Shown here: in pieces, positions 7,132 through 8,302 of the stretch
Layout: each line of letters opens with the position of its first letter
Numbering within the stretch: the first letter of the stretch is position 1
NCBI GenBank assembly: GCA_019894655.1
Contig: JAGXNZ010000243.1
Span: 1-8,302 of the forward strand
Source: Promethearchaeota archaeon
GTDB taxonomy: Archaea; Asgardarchaeota; Lokiarchaeia; Sigynarchaeales; SOKP01
Reading direction: 5' to 3'
DNA length: 8,302 nucleotides
Position numbers and translations under genes: made by a program
The notes under the pieces: generated by a model
Database searches by the model: none
Told to the model about the DNA's origin: nothing
Seen by the model: the letters and a program-made list of their open reading frames with translations, nothing else

Positions 7132-8302
7132 ATGAATAAATCAATAGTATCAATAGTAAAATATGAAAAGGATAAGCATTCTGTTCGAAAGGCTGTAAAA
7201 CTTGCAAATGGATTTGAAAAGCTTGATCCTAACGCAAAAGTTTTCATAAAGCCTAATTTGGTTTATTGGAATAGGCATTGTGACTTTCCTAAATGGGGGG
7301 TGCTAACAACTTCGAGCGTAATGGAGGAAATTTTAATTTTGTTAAAAGAACATGGTGTAACTGACATAACTATCGGAGAAGGAATAGTTACTGAAAGCCC
7401 AAAAGATAGAGAAACATCTAAAGACGCATTCGAAAAGCTTGGATACAATAGTCTTAAGGAACGATATGGCGTTAAAGTATACGATATTTTTGAACGACCA
7501 TTTGAAAAAGTAGAGTTAGCAGAAGGGGTATCCGCAAAAATGAATGCGGATATGCTTCATTCGGATTTTTTAATAGATGTTCCTGTCCTTAAAACTCACG
7601 CTCAATGCGTTGTTAGTTTAGGGATAAAAAATCTAAAAGGATTGATAAATATTCCATCGCGTAAAAAGTTCCATGGCGACGATCCTAAATACACCTTACA
7701 TTATAATGTGTCACACCTTGCAGATAAAGCACCTCCTGGCCTTACAATCATTGACGGGATTTACACGCTTGAACGAGGTCCATCTTTTGATGGTAAAGCT
7801 CATAGAAGCGATATTTTAGTCGTTTCCAATAACATACTCTCCGCAGATATGGTGGGTTCTAGTTTACTAGGTATAGCTCCTACTGCTGTTCCCCATTTAG
7901 TCCAGGCAGCTAAGGATAGAAATCGTCCGGTAGATTTATCAGATATTGAGGTTATAGGAGAAAGTATAGAAGATCTTGCCGTGCCCCATGGATGGGACTA
8001 TATCTACAAAAATAATAATACATTACCTCTTTCTTACGCAAAAGCAGGTATTGGGGGGATAAGTTATCCTAAATACGATGATACTATATGTACTTATTGC
8101 AGTTTTTACAATGCAGTTTTACTAATAGCAATTAAATCAGCGTGGAAGGGTAAGGATTTTGACAATGTAGAAGTTCTTACCGGAAAAATCATGGAACCTT
8201 CTGAGGGGATGAATAAAACAATATTACTTGGACAATGCATAATCAATAAGCATAAGGATCATCCAAATATAAAAGAACTGATCACAATTGATGGATGCCC
8301 CC
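7132..8302 (+). CDS. DUF362 domain protein with C-terminal cysteine motif (3' end outside window)
   Basis: Frame open from the ATG at 7132 to the window end (390 complete codons), so the C-terminus is missing. Family features in order: VFIKPNLV (37-44), GEGIV (82-86) where many members have GDSPG, the hallmark LKTHAQCVVSLGIKNLKGLI (153-172), LTIIDGI followed by ERGP (204-217), and the late ADMVGSSLLGI. DUF362 (PF04015, COG2006) proteins have no assigned reaction but often carry or neighbour [4Fe-4S] ferredoxin domains. Here the C-terminal part holds C320-T-Y-C323, C369 in LLGQC and C389 in DGCPP. This arrangement looks like a four-cysteine Fe-S site rather than a standard ferredoxin CxxCxxCxxxCP. 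No signal peptide or membrane helix is seen, so it is probably cytoplasmic. In-frame stop at 7111-7113; a TTG at 7120 is the only other start candidate and is less likely. The role is unknown, perhaps redox or metal-cofactor related by inference. Confidence 0.85.
   Translation, partial: MNKSIVSIVKYEKDKHSVRKAVKLANGFEKLDPNAKVFIKPNLVYWNRHCDFPKWGVLTTSSVMEEILILLKEHGVTDITIGEGIVTESPKDRETSKDAFEKLGYNSLKERYGVKVYDIFERPFEKVELAEGVSAKMNADMLHSDFLIDVPVLKTHAQCVVSLGIKNLKGLINIPSRKKFHGDDPKYTLHYNVSHLADKAPPGLTIIDGIYTLERGPSFDGKAHRSDILVVSNNILSADMVGSSLLGIAPTAVPHLVQAAKDRNRPVDLSDIEVIGESIEDLAVPHGWDYIYKNNNTLPLSYAKAGIGGISYPKYDDTICTYCSFYNAVLLIAIKSAWKGKDFDNVEVLTGKIMEPSEGMNKTILLGQCIINKHKDHPNIKELITIDGCP

Noticed and set aside
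457..8302. A single operon or defence-type system linking pumps, acetyltransferase and DUF362 gene
   Set aside because: Gaps of 71-220 bp hold T-tracts and promoter-like boxes, and the products share no evident pathway; nothing resembles known defence, toxin-antitoxin or mobile modules.

Overview
The window is strongly AT-rich and all recognisable genes lie on the + strand. The host is most likely an archaeon: the first gene is the C-terminal end of a TFIIB/TFB-type initiation factor, a protein found in archaea and eukaryotes but not bacteria. The gene starts are mostly preceded by TATA-like A/T boxes rather than Shine-Dalgarno sites, and the gene ends by runs of T. Low GC, large genes and DUF362 content would fit an Asgard (Lokiarchaeia-like) genome. 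That placement is inference, because no phylogenetic marker is complete here.

Layout: (1) 1-351, 3' end of a divergent TFB gene, cut by the window edge. (2) 457-3324 and 3545-6415, two full-length paralogous P-type (E1-E2) ATPases of 955 and 956 residues in tandem, separated by 220 bp of very AT-rich DNA with T-tracts, TATA-like boxes and one good ribosome binding site. (3) 6487-7032, a RimJ/RimL-type GNAT N-acetyltransferase. (4) 7132 to the window end, the first 390 codons of a DUF362 protein with a C-terminal cysteine set that looks like an iron-sulfur site. No tRNA, rRNA, CRISPR array, transposase or inverted-repeat element was seen. No gene-free stretch exceeds 300 bp.

The most interesting content is the ATPase pair. 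Both have intact catalytic machinery (TGES, DKTGT, KGA, MITGD, TGDGxND) and look P2-like overall. However, the transport site is rebuilt in the same way in both: the TM4 motif PEGLP reads PIN[L/I]P, and the TM6 aspartate that every Ca2+ or Na+/K+ pump uses is a histidine. The TM5 Asn/Glu pair and the TM8 Glu are kept. These are therefore probably not ordinary Ca2+ pumps, and their substrate cannot be named from sequence. The genes do not form an obvious single pathway. Each seems to have its own promoter and terminator, so this reads as a row of co-oriented single genes rather than one operon.
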